NCBI GenBank assembly: GCA_943735955.1
Contig: OX030962.1
Location: 6,589,962 to 6,653,961, forward strand
DNA: 64,000 nt
Origin: Piscicola geometra
Taxonomy: Eukaryota > Annelida > Clitellata > Hirudinida > Piscicolidae
Direction: 5' to 3'
The position numbers and the translations under genes were made by a program. Below are positions 13,401 to 50,635 of the stretch, in pieces. Each line of letters opens with the position of its first letter. The first letter of the stretch is position 1. The notes under the pieces were generated by a model. The model did no database searches. It worked only from the letters and a program-made list of their open reading frames with translations, and was not told where the DNA came from.

Positions 13401-14346
13401 GTAGAGGTAAAACTCTTCGCAATGTATATTCTAGTTTTTATAATAAAATTATTTTTCACAATATTCTTTTGAATTAATTTTTTTAAATAATTCAAAAATT
13501 TATTGCGTTTTTTTAATAATTAACATAAAATCAAAGATATGATTAATTCTAAACCAATTATTCATTTAACTGTCTTTTTAAGGGTCAATCAACCTATTTT
13601 GCTTACTTATGCGCTAACATTATTTTTTCAGCAATTTTAACGAGCACTATTCAATGAATACTATTAACTTATCGTGAACACAAATAACTTCACGTGCATA
13701 TTAACGACCCATCATGAATATTAATGGAAAATTATAAATAATAATGATTCATCATGAATATTAATGACTCATCATGAATATTAATTACCCATCATGAATA
13801 CTAATGACCATTCTTGAATACTAATGACCTACCATGAATACTAATGACCCATCATGAATGCTAATGACCAGGTGAGCAATATGATCGGCAATCTGAGGAA
13901 CATGGCGGTTGACATGGGAAGCGAGATCGAAGGACAAAACAAGCAAGTGGACCGCATCAACCAAAAGGTCCCGATGAGGATAATGAAAATAATAATAAAA
14001 ATTATTATTTTATTTGTATCATTATTAATAAGTATTATTATTTTGTTTGTATCCTTAACAATTATAATTATTATTATTTTATTTTGTATCCTTAACAATT
14101 ATAATAATTTTTTTTTTTTGTATCTTTAATAATTATAATTATTACTATGTTTTTGTTATCATTAATAATCATTATTATTATTTACAAGTTATAATTCTCG
14201 TTTTTTTTTTACTATGATTAAGATGATTTTCAAACTAATTAATTCTTTTTTTCACAATTTTGTTGCCATTTTGTTCGCAGACGAGTTCCAACCAAATCAG
14301 AATCGAAGAAGCCAACAAAAGAGCAAGCAAACTGCTCAAGGAGTGA
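7432..14346 (+). CDS. SNAP25: Synaptosome-associated protein SNAP-25 (Qb,Qc-SNARE), 8 exons
   Basis: Plasma-membrane t-SNARE that pairs with syntaxin and synaptobrevin to drive synaptic vesicle fusion. Exons: 7432-7521, 8601-8642, 9101-9149, 10047-10164, 10734-10856, 13358-13406, 13872-13967 and 14281-14346. All are GT-AG and phase-compatible, giving 210 residues (206 in human SNAP-25). The Qb helix runs from [20 protein letters not shown] through [20 protein letters not shown] and contains the zero-layer Gln. The palmitoylation region is CCGLCV, with three cysteines rather than the four of vertebrates. The linker is Asp/Gly-rich ([15 protein letters not shown]). The Qc helix runs from [20 protein letters not shown] to [15 protein letters not shown], with the second zero-layer Gln in the exon 7 [12 protein letters not shown] segment. 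The gene is complete; its introns are packed with GAT-type repeats that touch several splice sites. The [15 protein letters not shown] terminus is not shared with vertebrates, but the ATG is preceded by AAA and fits. Confidence 0.98.
7522..7975. repeat. GTGGTGATGATG and CTACTACTATC tracts in SNAP-25 intron 1
   Basis: Directly after the exon 1 donor (GATGAT|GTGGGTGG), the intron becomes an imperfect GGTGGTGATGATGTTTGTGG repeat up to about 7735. It then switches to a pyrimidine-rich ACTACTACTATCACT repeat up to about 7965. The two halves are roughly complementary in composition and could pair in the pre-mRNA. Confidence 0.75.
8643..8838. repeat. GAT-rich microsatellite starting at the exon 2 donor of SNAP-25
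   Basis: After GAAGAA|GTTAGT the intron is almost pure GATGATGAT with GTG/AAT variants for about 200 bp. Asp-rich and Met-rich open frames here are repeat artefacts. Confidence 0.85.
9150..9207. repeat. GAT repeat starting at the exon 3 donor of SNAP-25
   Basis: The donor GGAG|GTGATGATGATG is itself part of a (GAT)n tract that continues for about 55 bp. Confidence 0.8.
13701..13871. repeat. ~21-bp tandem repeat ending at the exon 7 acceptor of SNAP-25
   Basis: About eight copies of a unit close to ACCCATCATGAATACTAATG. The last copy supplies the sequence CTAATGACCAG, whose AG is the 3' splice site used before VSNMIGNL. The repeated CTAAT motif resembles a branch-point consensus, so each copy carries a potential branch site. 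Confidence 0.75.
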
Positions 14347-14555
14347 TGATAATGATTATGATTTCTATAGTGATGATGATTATGATGATAAGGATGGTGG
14401 TTTCCAGGGTGGTGATGATGATGATGGTTTCCAAGGTGATGTTATTCATAATGGTAGTGACCTTGATGATGGCTGTGGTGAGGTTGAAAGTGGAAATGAT
14501 GCTGATGATGAGCAGTTTTTATTCTACAATTATCCTAAAGATGAGAAATATTTTA

Positions 14556-14572
14556 AATAAAAATCAAATAAA
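14556..14572 (+). promoter_or_regulatory. Candidate poly(A) signals of SNAP-25
   Basis: Two AATAAA hexamers (14556 and 14567) lie about 210 bp after the SNAP-25 stop codon (14344-14346). They follow a GATGAT-rich 3' UTR and precede a T-rich stretch. Confidence 0.5.
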
Positions 14573-17500
14573 AACGAAAGCATAAAGGATAAAAAAATTA
14601 TGAAAATGTTGAATTATATCAAAACCTCATATAAATAAATAAAAACAAAAGATATAATTAAAAAACGTACGCGTTATAATGCTTTTTTCAAATTTTCCGC
14701 AGTAGATATGCCGCCAAAAACTGTTTAGACATATACTAGTGACTTGTTTATTCTTAAAATCTGGTGTTTTTCTTCTTTTTTCGATTTGTGTTTTTTGTTT
14801 TTTTTCTGAAAAACATTTGAGTGAGTGTTTTAAATAGGATAAAAATTTTTTGTTCATTTCTTTCTCATTTATCTTATTATATTGTATTTAATTTATTTTA
14901 AAATCAAATAAATATTTTTAGAATATACTAAGTTTTAAAAGTATTTTAATTAAAATATTTTTCAAAAGCATAATACAAAAGTCAATTCGTAGTCAAAACT
15001 TTTTGACGTGTGTTTTTCAATCAAGGTCTCGGCCATTCCTCCCTAGAAGCGCGAAACTTTTTATGAATATTCAAAAGTGTGACTTTCCATCACCGAACCA
15101 GCTCATTCGTAACCTCTCAATATACCTCTCCAAGCTCTATTCACTTCCATATTAAATCCTTATATTAAATTAAATCGTAAGTGTACCCTGGAGAAATATT
15201 AGTTTGATTTTCCCTTCTATCATTTTTAGGAAACTAGCTTGTTTAAATAACTTGGTTTCATTGACAGTCGTCACACACTCCAAACACATTTGACGACACA
15301 CACAAAGATATAGCCTACTTCATCCTCTATTTTACTGTGTACTCTTCAATGTCTCGCAGTTTTTTTACATAGATAGTTTTACCTTTGATAATCGTCGTCA
15401 TTTTAATTGATTTTAATCCACTTTTTAGTATAGGTTACTCCTAACTTTCAAGATGGTAATATTGAATGTTATTTTATGATTAATTTATTTTCACTTTTCT
15501 CATGCCATTTCATTCCAAGAACAAAACGTGTTCAATGTCTATGTATTCATCGCTTTGAGTTAACTATATCTTGATTTAGTTATCTTTATAATAATTATTT
15601 ATTTTAATTTATTTTAAAAAACATTTATTTTTTTCGCGTTTTTATTTTTATTTTCTAAAGAACTCTTTATGTTGGCATATTAAAAAAAGCAATTCACCAA
15701 AACTCCGAATAAATGGAAGTCGAAAGATTTGAAAATTTGGAAAAACTTATTTTATGAATATATTTTTATCCGTATACTTTTTTATCGGTATTTTCATAGA
15801 AACGAAGCGTTTCATGAACTATGTAACATTCAGTGACTATTCTTTCTAGGTTGTTTAACATTATTGATTGTCTTTTGTTAACTAAAGCTGGATGTATTTA
15901 TTTTAGGTATATAGAGTATTTTTTATATTTAATTTTCTTTTTTAAGTTATATTAACTATATTTATAATATGAAACATAACATTTAGAACTGTATTCTTTA
16001 ATCTATCTGGAGCGATCAAAAAAAACAATGGACTATTGTAAAATTTATTATTTTAAAAACACACTTTAATTTAATGCATTATAAACATTTTTTTTATTCT
16101 ATAAAATTCACTAAGTTATGATTTATTAACAATTATGTTCTAGATGAATTTAAATCACGTAGAATTTCATTAAAGCACAATTAATAAAAATAAAAACGCC
16201 GCAAAAGTTTCCATTGCTGTGAAGTGCTTGAAATTGTAAAGCGCGCCACTCAAGAGCTGTTTCCTTTTTCCTAATGTTGTTCGCATGTCTCACCGTTACC
16301 GTGTTTTCATTTCATCGTCTGAATGCTACAATAAAGAAAAGAAAATATTTTTTGTTTAGCGTCAATTTTCTCTAAAGATTCTTACATTTTATATTAAAAA
16401 AAAGTTTATTCATCGTTAATTTTTTTCAAATATTTAAATTCCTTTTTGCAGCCTATGGTAGAAGTGGATGGGGTGGGTGTGTGAGTAGCTGGTCAAAACT
16501 GGTTAGGTGTGTTGAAGATTCTTTCTATTGCTTCAATATATTAATTCTAAATTTTCTCATTAAAAGTAGGATTATATTCTTTTAAAGAGTCTCGGGTGTT
16601 AAGTCTAAAAGAAAGTCAACATTTCACAATTTTATTTTTAAAAATGCCTAGGTTATTCCCAAAAATTAATTTTATTTATCACTGTTATAAAAGCCTAAAA
16701 ATAATATTACTAAAAAGTTGAGATACTTCTTACTTAATCAATAACGTGATCTAAAAAATTTAAAAGCTGAAAGTTTATACTAAATAACATGAAAAATGAC
16801 AAAAAGTCAAATGAAATAGTTTACCTAACATTTCTAGACAAGAAAAAAATATTTTATGAACTGAATTGTTTTGAGTTTTTATAGATACAATAAATAAAAT
16901 ATAATTATTTATACTTTTTAAATTTCAGTTTTTATTAAATCAATAAATTAATTGTTTGTAAAGAAAAAATTAGATATGATCATATTTAATCGCGCATATT
17001 TTCAAACTCAAAGTCGCTTTAGAGATTGTGGTATGAAAGAAATAAGTTTTTAACATCTCCAAAATGAATCTTAAAATTTAATATTTTAGGCGTTTTGTAA
17101 AATGTAAAAAAAAGGTAATTTCAAAAGCTATGTAACAAATAGGCTGAATGTGGTAGCATTTTCAATGGTAAACGCGGTAACAAGTGATTGGGTGAAAGAA
17201 ACAATTATGAAATATTTGCTTTTATTCCTAAAATTATAATAAATTATCTCTATTATTAAACGTACTACGGTGAAAAATAATGCAGTTTAGTAAAGCTTTA
17301 ATGATCCTAAATGCTCGGTGTTGAGATCATTGAAATGATGCTCGACTACTCAAAGAATCATCCTACCACCAAAAGTAATATTTATTTTCGTATAGAATTT
17401 TTTATTTGTTAGTTTAAATAGAAGATATGCTCTAATTCCTAGATGTTTTGAAATATTTTCTTTAAAAATTTAATCACGCTATTTGTATCAACAGTTTTAG

Positions 17501-18241
17501 ATAACATTTTTATAAATATATTTATATATAAATATGAAAAAAGAAACAATGTAAAAAGTATAATTAGAATTCGCGTAAAAATGATGAAAATTGAATAAAT
17601 ATATAACTGATAATATTAATTTATCACAATTACTTGATAGGTAAAATATTGCTGTGAAATTTCTATCAAAATAACACTTGTCATCGTCGTTCGATTGAAG
17701 TCCAAGGTGAAAGTGTGAAAAAAGTAGCTTACTTAAATTAGTGTCCTTACCGGTGATTTAGTCGTCAAATTCAAGTTCAAACGTATAAAATAGTTTTTAA
17801 ATTGATTTATTTACTTATCTTATAAATATCTATTAATAATTAATATTAATTTAATTGGAATTCATTTATTCGGTTGTTTTTAAAATTTAGTAATTGAAAG
17901 TTTTTTTACAAACACTTTTTCATCAGATCGACAATTAACAATGATGGTGAAAACGAACTAATTAATTTTAATTAATTGTTTCACTATGAATGAAACAATA
18001 GAACTTTTTATATAAAACTTGAATTAAACTAAAATAAGTAGAAAGATTAGCTTCAAACATATTTGTAAATTTCCTATAAACGAGTCAACTTTTTTAATAT
18101 TTTTTTTTCTGATTTACGAACTAATTTAATTTCTCATTCATTCTCAAATATTTACTTTTGGTAACGATAAGATAAAAAATTAAACTTCCCTAATCTACGA
18201 CAAATTTTAGTTACTACATTTTAGTTTATCTAGTTAATTCT
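14573..18241. other. Intergenic region between convergent SNAP-25 and sodium channel genes
   Basis: About 3.7 kb of A/T-rich DNA between the 3' ends of two convergent genes. It must hold the sodium-channel 3' UTR on the minus strand at its right end. I found no open frames, RNA genes or repeats that I can support. The reading frame at 14627-14857 is not convincing. Confidence 0.6.
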
Positions 18242-44161
<25,920 letters not shown>

Positions 44162-47100
44162 CTTTAGCAGTCTGTCACTTGCTTCTAGAGATGTCAGTCA
44201 ATGTGTTCACATCCATCCAATCCACCTCTGATCGCATTTCACTTGATTGTGTCATAGTTATCTTTTTTATAATAAAAGCTTAGTGACATACGAGGAAATA
44301 TACTAAAAAAAATAACTTGAAAATTTAAACAATTGAATATACATTGTATATGATTCCAAATAACAAATATATCAATATTTAAGTGACGTTTGCTAAAAGT
44401 TTGAAAAAATATAAATTTTCAAAATAATTTTTTATGCATCTACAGATGATTATACAGGTAAATTCATTAATGGTTGTATTGGTTCATATGATATATTAAT
44501 GCATTAATGCATGAATGGTTGAATGAGGGTATGCATGAATGGACTGATAAATGAGTGTATGCATGAATGCATGGATGAATGAATGGATAGATCAACATAT
44601 GGATTATGAAGCTCATTGGATTAGGCGAAAACTATACATCCAGTCATTTTGTCTTTAGTAACTCAATTACAATTAGCCTTTCTGTTTCATGCATAGTTGG
44701 ATTTTATGCCGGTGTCCTCGAAGATAGAATAGGAAACAATACGATAAAATGTATTTTTTAAATAAAATAGAATACTCTTTTATTTTAATAATATTTTTTC
44801 CCTTTTCCACTTTTCTAAAACGTGGAATACTTCGAATACATGTGTTCTTTTACATTCATTTACTTTTTTTTCTGCTTTTCCTCTCTTTGTATCCACTGGA
44901 TTCTCCCCAGGAATCAATGCTTGCCACTGTTTGTACTCGAAAGCTTTGGAATGAGACATAAGCACCCGGACATCAAAGAAGACAAAAATGACTAAGCAAA
45001 CCAACACACAGCCCCACAAAAAAGAACAAAATATTCAAGAATAAAAAAAAAGAAGTCAATTCATTGATACACGCAGGGAAACGAAAGACATTTTGCACCT
45101 TAATGGATGTGAGCATGGAACGTTGATGAATGCTTTTCTTTCGGAAGATAGACATACATTTGGCCAGGAAGAGCGGATGTTTAACTATTCGAAACTAATT
45201 TTAATTTTTTGTTTTTTTGTTGCCATAATAGTTCAATTAAGATTAAGAGAATTTCATAAAAGTACAATGAGGGAATTGGCTTTTTTCATGTGTCGATTTT
45301 GCTCGCAAAAAAAAAAGTAATTAAAAAATAATTAATAGGTTGAATAAACTAATCTAATTATTTCAAAAAATATACGAACACTGTCTTACGTATTATAGCG
45401 AAACGATTTGAAACCGGTTTCACGGCTTAAAAATATTTATTTTACTTAAAATTCTTGAGTCATTTATCAAAGTTGAATAGAATGATGTGGCAGGCTGTCG
45501 TTTCTTGAACTTTTGAATTAGTCAAATGATGAATTTGTATCCATGCATGAAAAGAGATTAACACTAAGACGTACAAAGTTTTTTAAACTGTCAGTTAAAA
45601 TCTCAACCGCATACAAATAAATGCTTTTCAAAAATAAAGTTATCATTAATGAAAAGTAATAAGACATGTATAAAAAAATTAGCTTGAAAAAACAATTATT
45701 TAAAAAATACTGTCGAATCATATATATTAAAAATACAAAAGCATATAAGAATACAATATTTGTATGTATCATTTATAGATACAAATACATACATAAAAGC
45801 ATACATAAAAAATGTAATCATACATAGCAGCCGACCGTCGACACTAAGTGGATTATTTTGGAGTTGGTTAAGCAGCTTAGAAGTTATGGAATTGAAGTTA
45901 TTTTTCTAAGTGGTTTTGCTATGGTGTTGATACATTGTTGGTTGATAATGTTTTTATATGTAACAGGTTATAATGTGAGACAACTTATCTTAATATATTT
46001 TCTTTTAAGTTTTTTTTAATTTGATATTTTTAACTTGTTACATCAAAATTATAAATTTGATTTCAGTGCGTTATCCCATTCTTTTTCATAACACTATTTT
46101 TTTTGTAATGTAATAGTTTCAAAATTATTAATTAATTAAGTTTGAAAATGAACTTTTGAAAAAATTGAATGAAAAAGTTTGTAATTAAGTTTTTATTTAT
46201 TATTTTGTTAAAAACAATAAAATTTTATTTAGAACTTCTAATATTAGAAAATTTAAAAAAAACATATATTAATAAATTTAAACAAAAAAATTTGAAAACG
46301 GGTAAAAATAATTTTATTAGTAGATCTATTTTATTTCTTTTTTTCCTTTTTTTATTAATTTCTTATGCGTGACAGAACGAGTCGAAAACATGAGTATCGA
46401 ATTAATTAATAACAGCCTTAATAAACTTTAATTTAGCCTTTCAACATCATCTTTGAAGAAAATGACAATACCATAATATTGTAAAAGTTTGTTTTGAAAT
46501 AATAAAAAGCCCTTAGATGCAATGTCTTTATTTACTTTTAATAATTTATTATAATTGTACTTAGTTAAAAATTAAATGGAAAAAAGTAAAAAGTGAAATT
46601 AGTTATAAAAAAATTAAGTTAGACACTTTTTAAAGCTTCAGTAATGATTTTCATAATATCTAGAGTAATTAAAACTCAGTTATCACATGAAAAAGACTTT
46701 ATTACTCGAATCCAATTAATTATCATGTTAATTATTTTTGATTACTTCAAATTGAATTTAAAATAATTTCATTAAAAAATAATTAAACTGACAGAAGCTT
46801 ACCATACCGGTGAATCTAGAACTTCTACAGAAACGTAAAATGAAGAGAATAAAAAGTAATTAAAGTTTGTGTAGATAAATTTATTTATTAATTTCATTAT
46901 TTTAAGTCAATTTCCGTTTTTAATTAAGAGCATTTTTTAAATGAAATTCTTCTTTTGAGTATCCAAAAATAGTCTTTTTCTTCTTCAGGTGCGTCTTTAT
47001 AACTTGCCTATATTATTTCTGTTATGCCAGGAAGTGTCTATAAATACTTTAAGACGTATGTTTCTGTATGTAAATATATATATATATATATATATTAAGA

Positions 47101-47370
47101 TGTTTGTACAAATGGATCTTAAATTATATAAAAATGCACTTGTAGTTAAATATTTACATTATGCATAAATGCAGAATAAAACTGTGATAATAAAAGAATA
47201 ATAAAATTGATTGTGAACAAATTTGATAGGGTTTAGTGTTTTTCTAATTAAAAGTCATCTAGTGATGTTATGATCTAAAAATCTTTATCTGAAATCATAT
47301 ACCTTATCGATCTAATAATTATAATTAGTGCATCATGAGGGTGAAGGAATTAGATGTGATGATAATGAGG

Positions 47371-47580
<210 letters not shown>

Positions 47581-48362
47581 TGGCATTGATGACGGTGTTG
47601 ATGATAATGATTTGGTAATAGTATGATGATAAAGAAATGGATAACGTACAGATTGATGGTAACGTTGAGAATGAAGACAACGATGACATTAATGATGATA
47701 ATTGTGCTAATGAGAGCAGTAAAAATGTATAAAAATGTCTATGTTGATGAGGTTGCCGACGTGAAGAGCTGTGGAAAAAGAAATGAAGGTTTGCTGGAAA
47801 AGAAATGGCAGGGTGATGAAGAATAAAAACTTAGTATTTTGATTTCAAAAATTGGCATTGTAAAAATGAAAAAATTTATTTTGTGGAAGCATGAAAGTTA
47901 TTTGAATCTATTCCACTACAAAAAATTTGGCAAGCGATTATGCGAGCGCTATAGCACGAGAGATGTTTGTTTTTTATAGTTTTATATGAATATGAATTTT
48001 TGAAATAAAAACTGAATTATTTCATGAATATAATTTTATATTCTGATAATAATATTAATTTAATAAATCAAATACTTTATGAATAAGATCAATATTTCAT
48101 TTTTTGGTTTCTCTCTCACCTGGATTTTGGTGCGTTTTAAAGGAAAAATTGCTAAGTCTTAGTTCTTTGAATTATATATTTCAATATTTTATGGTATTTT
48201 TAATTAAATCAAGATGAAATATTATATAATTTAGAATAAATAATGTAATGGCGTTTTAGTTAAATTTGGAAAGAAAATTGCTTATCAATCTCTTTAATAT
48301 AGATAAATTCCATCATTAATTTCAAGTTATAATATTTAAAAAATGGTTTAATTCTTGAATAA

Positions 48363-48430
48363 TTCAATCAAAACAATCAATCAATTAAAATTATTTATAT
48401 AGCTTTTTTATCGAATTCAAAAGCGCTTTT
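48363..48430 (+). mobile_element. TCAA-tailed repeat with TATAGC...AAGCGCTT, copy 1
   Basis: AATCAATCAATTAAAATTATTTATATAGC followed by a short spacer and AAAAGCGCTTTT. It shares layout with the copies at 48543 and 60969: a TCAA microsatellite, ATTTATATAGC, a spacer, then AGCGCT. This layout is common at ends of short interspersed elements in animal genomes. Confidence 0.4.
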
Positions 48431-48542
48431 ATATAAATGTTTTAAAGAAATCAGATTTTTAGACTCCCTTAATATGTATATATAGATCAATTTTAATAAA
48501 AAAAACAACTAACCTCAATAATTAATTAAATCACCCCTTACA

Positions 48543-48590
48543 TCCAATCAATCAGTTAATCAAAGTGTTTGTATTGCGCTTTTATGAATT
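48543..48590 (+). mobile_element. TCAA-tailed repeat, copy 2 (degenerate)
   Basis: TCCAATCAATCAGTTAATCA then AAGTGTTTGTATTGCGCTTTTATG. It is the same plan as the neighbour at 48363, with the TATAGCGC core changed to TATTGCGC. Confidence 0.3.
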
Positions 48591-49667
48591 TTAAATCGCA
48601 TTTAAATTAATTTGTTAAATAAAACAGGTTTTTGAATGAAATGTCACAGCGAAAAGATGGATAATAGTCAATTGTTTAAACTGCTTTTAAATTTAATTAT
48701 TTTAGTTGACTTAAGATCGCCTTAACCCTCAGACGACTGATGGATAAATACACCAGAAATACTTTAGAATATTTTTGTGCTAAAAGATAATTTATTTATT
48801 TGATATATTTCATAAATATACTATCACGGAAAAAGTAACCTATTTAAACCCTCTTTAAAGATAAAGTATTGTAAAAATGTTAATAGAATATTTAATAGAA
48901 TAATGACTTTCCATTATGAATAATCCATACAGTCATTTATATTTGTTTGAACAAAAACCTTGATGAATCAATGAGGTTCTACTTTCCATTTGTTTTTTGC
49001 AAACCAAGGCATGAAACAACTGGTTAAGGTTGATTGTTCAGTGAATGCAACAAAGCCTGACAACACGCGAATAATCAATAATGTCGTCTGCCAATCAATC
49101 TACCATTCTATCTGTAGTCTCTATTGTTTTAAGCGTCTATTCAATCATTTCTTCAATCTAAGGTCATTGTCGATTGCATTAAGATCCACTGTTTACTTTT
49201 TTGCATCGCCTATAAAGTTATGATTTGAAAAAAGTCAAATAAAAAAAGTTACGTCGATACGACTAAATTCTTTTTTTAAATCGAAAGTGTTTAATTTAAC
49301 GGAATAGGAATTTTATAAAACGTGTTTTAATAAAAATGAGAGAAATCCCTACTTTATAGGCCAGTTCAGGGAGCTTAACCACTGCAGGTTATTTTTAAAG
49401 ACACATTTTAGACTTGATGAGTATAAAAAACTCCAGTTTTTAGAATTTAAACAATATTTTTTTTAACAAAACATTCGGACAAAACTTGAATATTTTTGCT
49501 AAAGACTAGTGGGTTTTCAAATAAGTTAACTCTTCTGAAATAACTTTGCATTAGGTCTAAGATCGACCCCAATTGAATATGCAAACGATCATGCAAAAAA
49601 GACGTCGATAATGCAAGCTACCATTTTCGTATATTTAACTGTCGGTAGAGATAGGTAAGGGACTAAA

Positions 49668-50533
49668 ATGGCCTTTAATATGAGTTTTCACTTGCCAGTT
49701 GTTTGCATTATAATCTGCGGTTTTCAGTCTACAAGGACTGACAATTTCAATCAAGCGCAGAAAGATCTAGTAACGAGGCTGTTTGGAGACTATATAAAGG
49801 ATGTAACCAACTCCACCAGCTCTTCGTTGGTTCGTGCAACATATGTCCCCAAATACATTTAAATTTTGAAAATAAAAATTCTGGTAATCAGATGCAGTAG
49901 ATCATCAACTCATAGCAAGACATCTCAAACCATTTTTTAAACTTTTAAACATCAATACTTCATGCAAACGTTTCAAAAAGTGTTCAACTACAGCTTTGGG
50001 AGAATGCCTTGGTGGCCAAGTCGGAAAGAATCGTTTCAGGCTGCCGACAACCTTCTATTCAGGAATTGAAGACTACACATGACGTTATTCACGTGGATTA
50101 TGCGAGAGCCGATAGTTTGGAGAAAGAAATCTCTGGAGTAATAGGGTGGTCCAAGAGAAACCTCCTGAAAACTGTAGGCTCCTTTAAGCTTTCAATAACT
50201 TAATTTTTTTATGTCTAAAGACATTTTAAATGTTTCTAAGATTTCTAAAAACGTTTAAAACTTGAATAGCAACCAGAAAAAATCGCAGCAATGGGATGTG
50301 CGGTCAAGAGATGTGGCTCTTTTAATTATAACGATAACATTTCTTTCCCAAACCACTTATACACGGTTTGCTCTCTGAGATACAACGTGAGTGATACTTT
50401 TTTTCATTATTTTAATTAATTCTCTGAATTTGAAACTAAATTAGAGTTTCAAAAAAAGAAAGTAAAATATATTAATTGTTTTTAATTAAATAATAACCAT
50501 TTTCATTTTCAGGGATATCAAAGGCCCAACTGA
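49668..50533 (+). CDS. Small secreted protein, probable diverged CAP/SCP (TAPS) family member
   Basis: Four exons, all phase 0: 49668-49844, 49994-50173, 50270-50386 and 50513-50533, giving 164 residues. A hydrophobic signal peptide (FHLPVVCIIICGFQS) is followed by FNQAQKDLVTRLFGDYIKDV, in the position of the first CAP helix. LWENALVAKSERIVSGC resembles the CAP helix W-x3-LA-x2-A-x3-A-x2-C. KIAAMGCAVKRC resembles the V/IGC(G/A)V-x-RC strand, with YTVCSLRYNGYQRPN like the YxVCNY...GN end. The HN-x2-R helix motif and the GHYTQVVW metal/active-site motif are absent, so the CAP tetrad is lost. The exon 1 donor (TAT|GTCCCC) is weak. A putative poly(A) signal lies 100 bp after the stop. The family assignment is by eye and moderate. 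Confidence 0.5.
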
Positions 50534-50629
50534 AGAAGTGGTCTCAACCGAACATGGACTGTTTTTAGACGAAACTTCTACAAATATACTTGATTTCAGT
50601 TAATCAAATCATTCTAAAAGTAATTTTTC

Positions 50630-50635
50630 AATAAA
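50630..50635 (+). promoter_or_regulatory. Candidate poly(A) signal of the CAP-like gene
   Basis: AATAAA about 97 bp after the TGA at 50531-50533, followed by a T/G-rich stretch (CTTTGATTTGGTCGTC). Confidence 0.45.
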
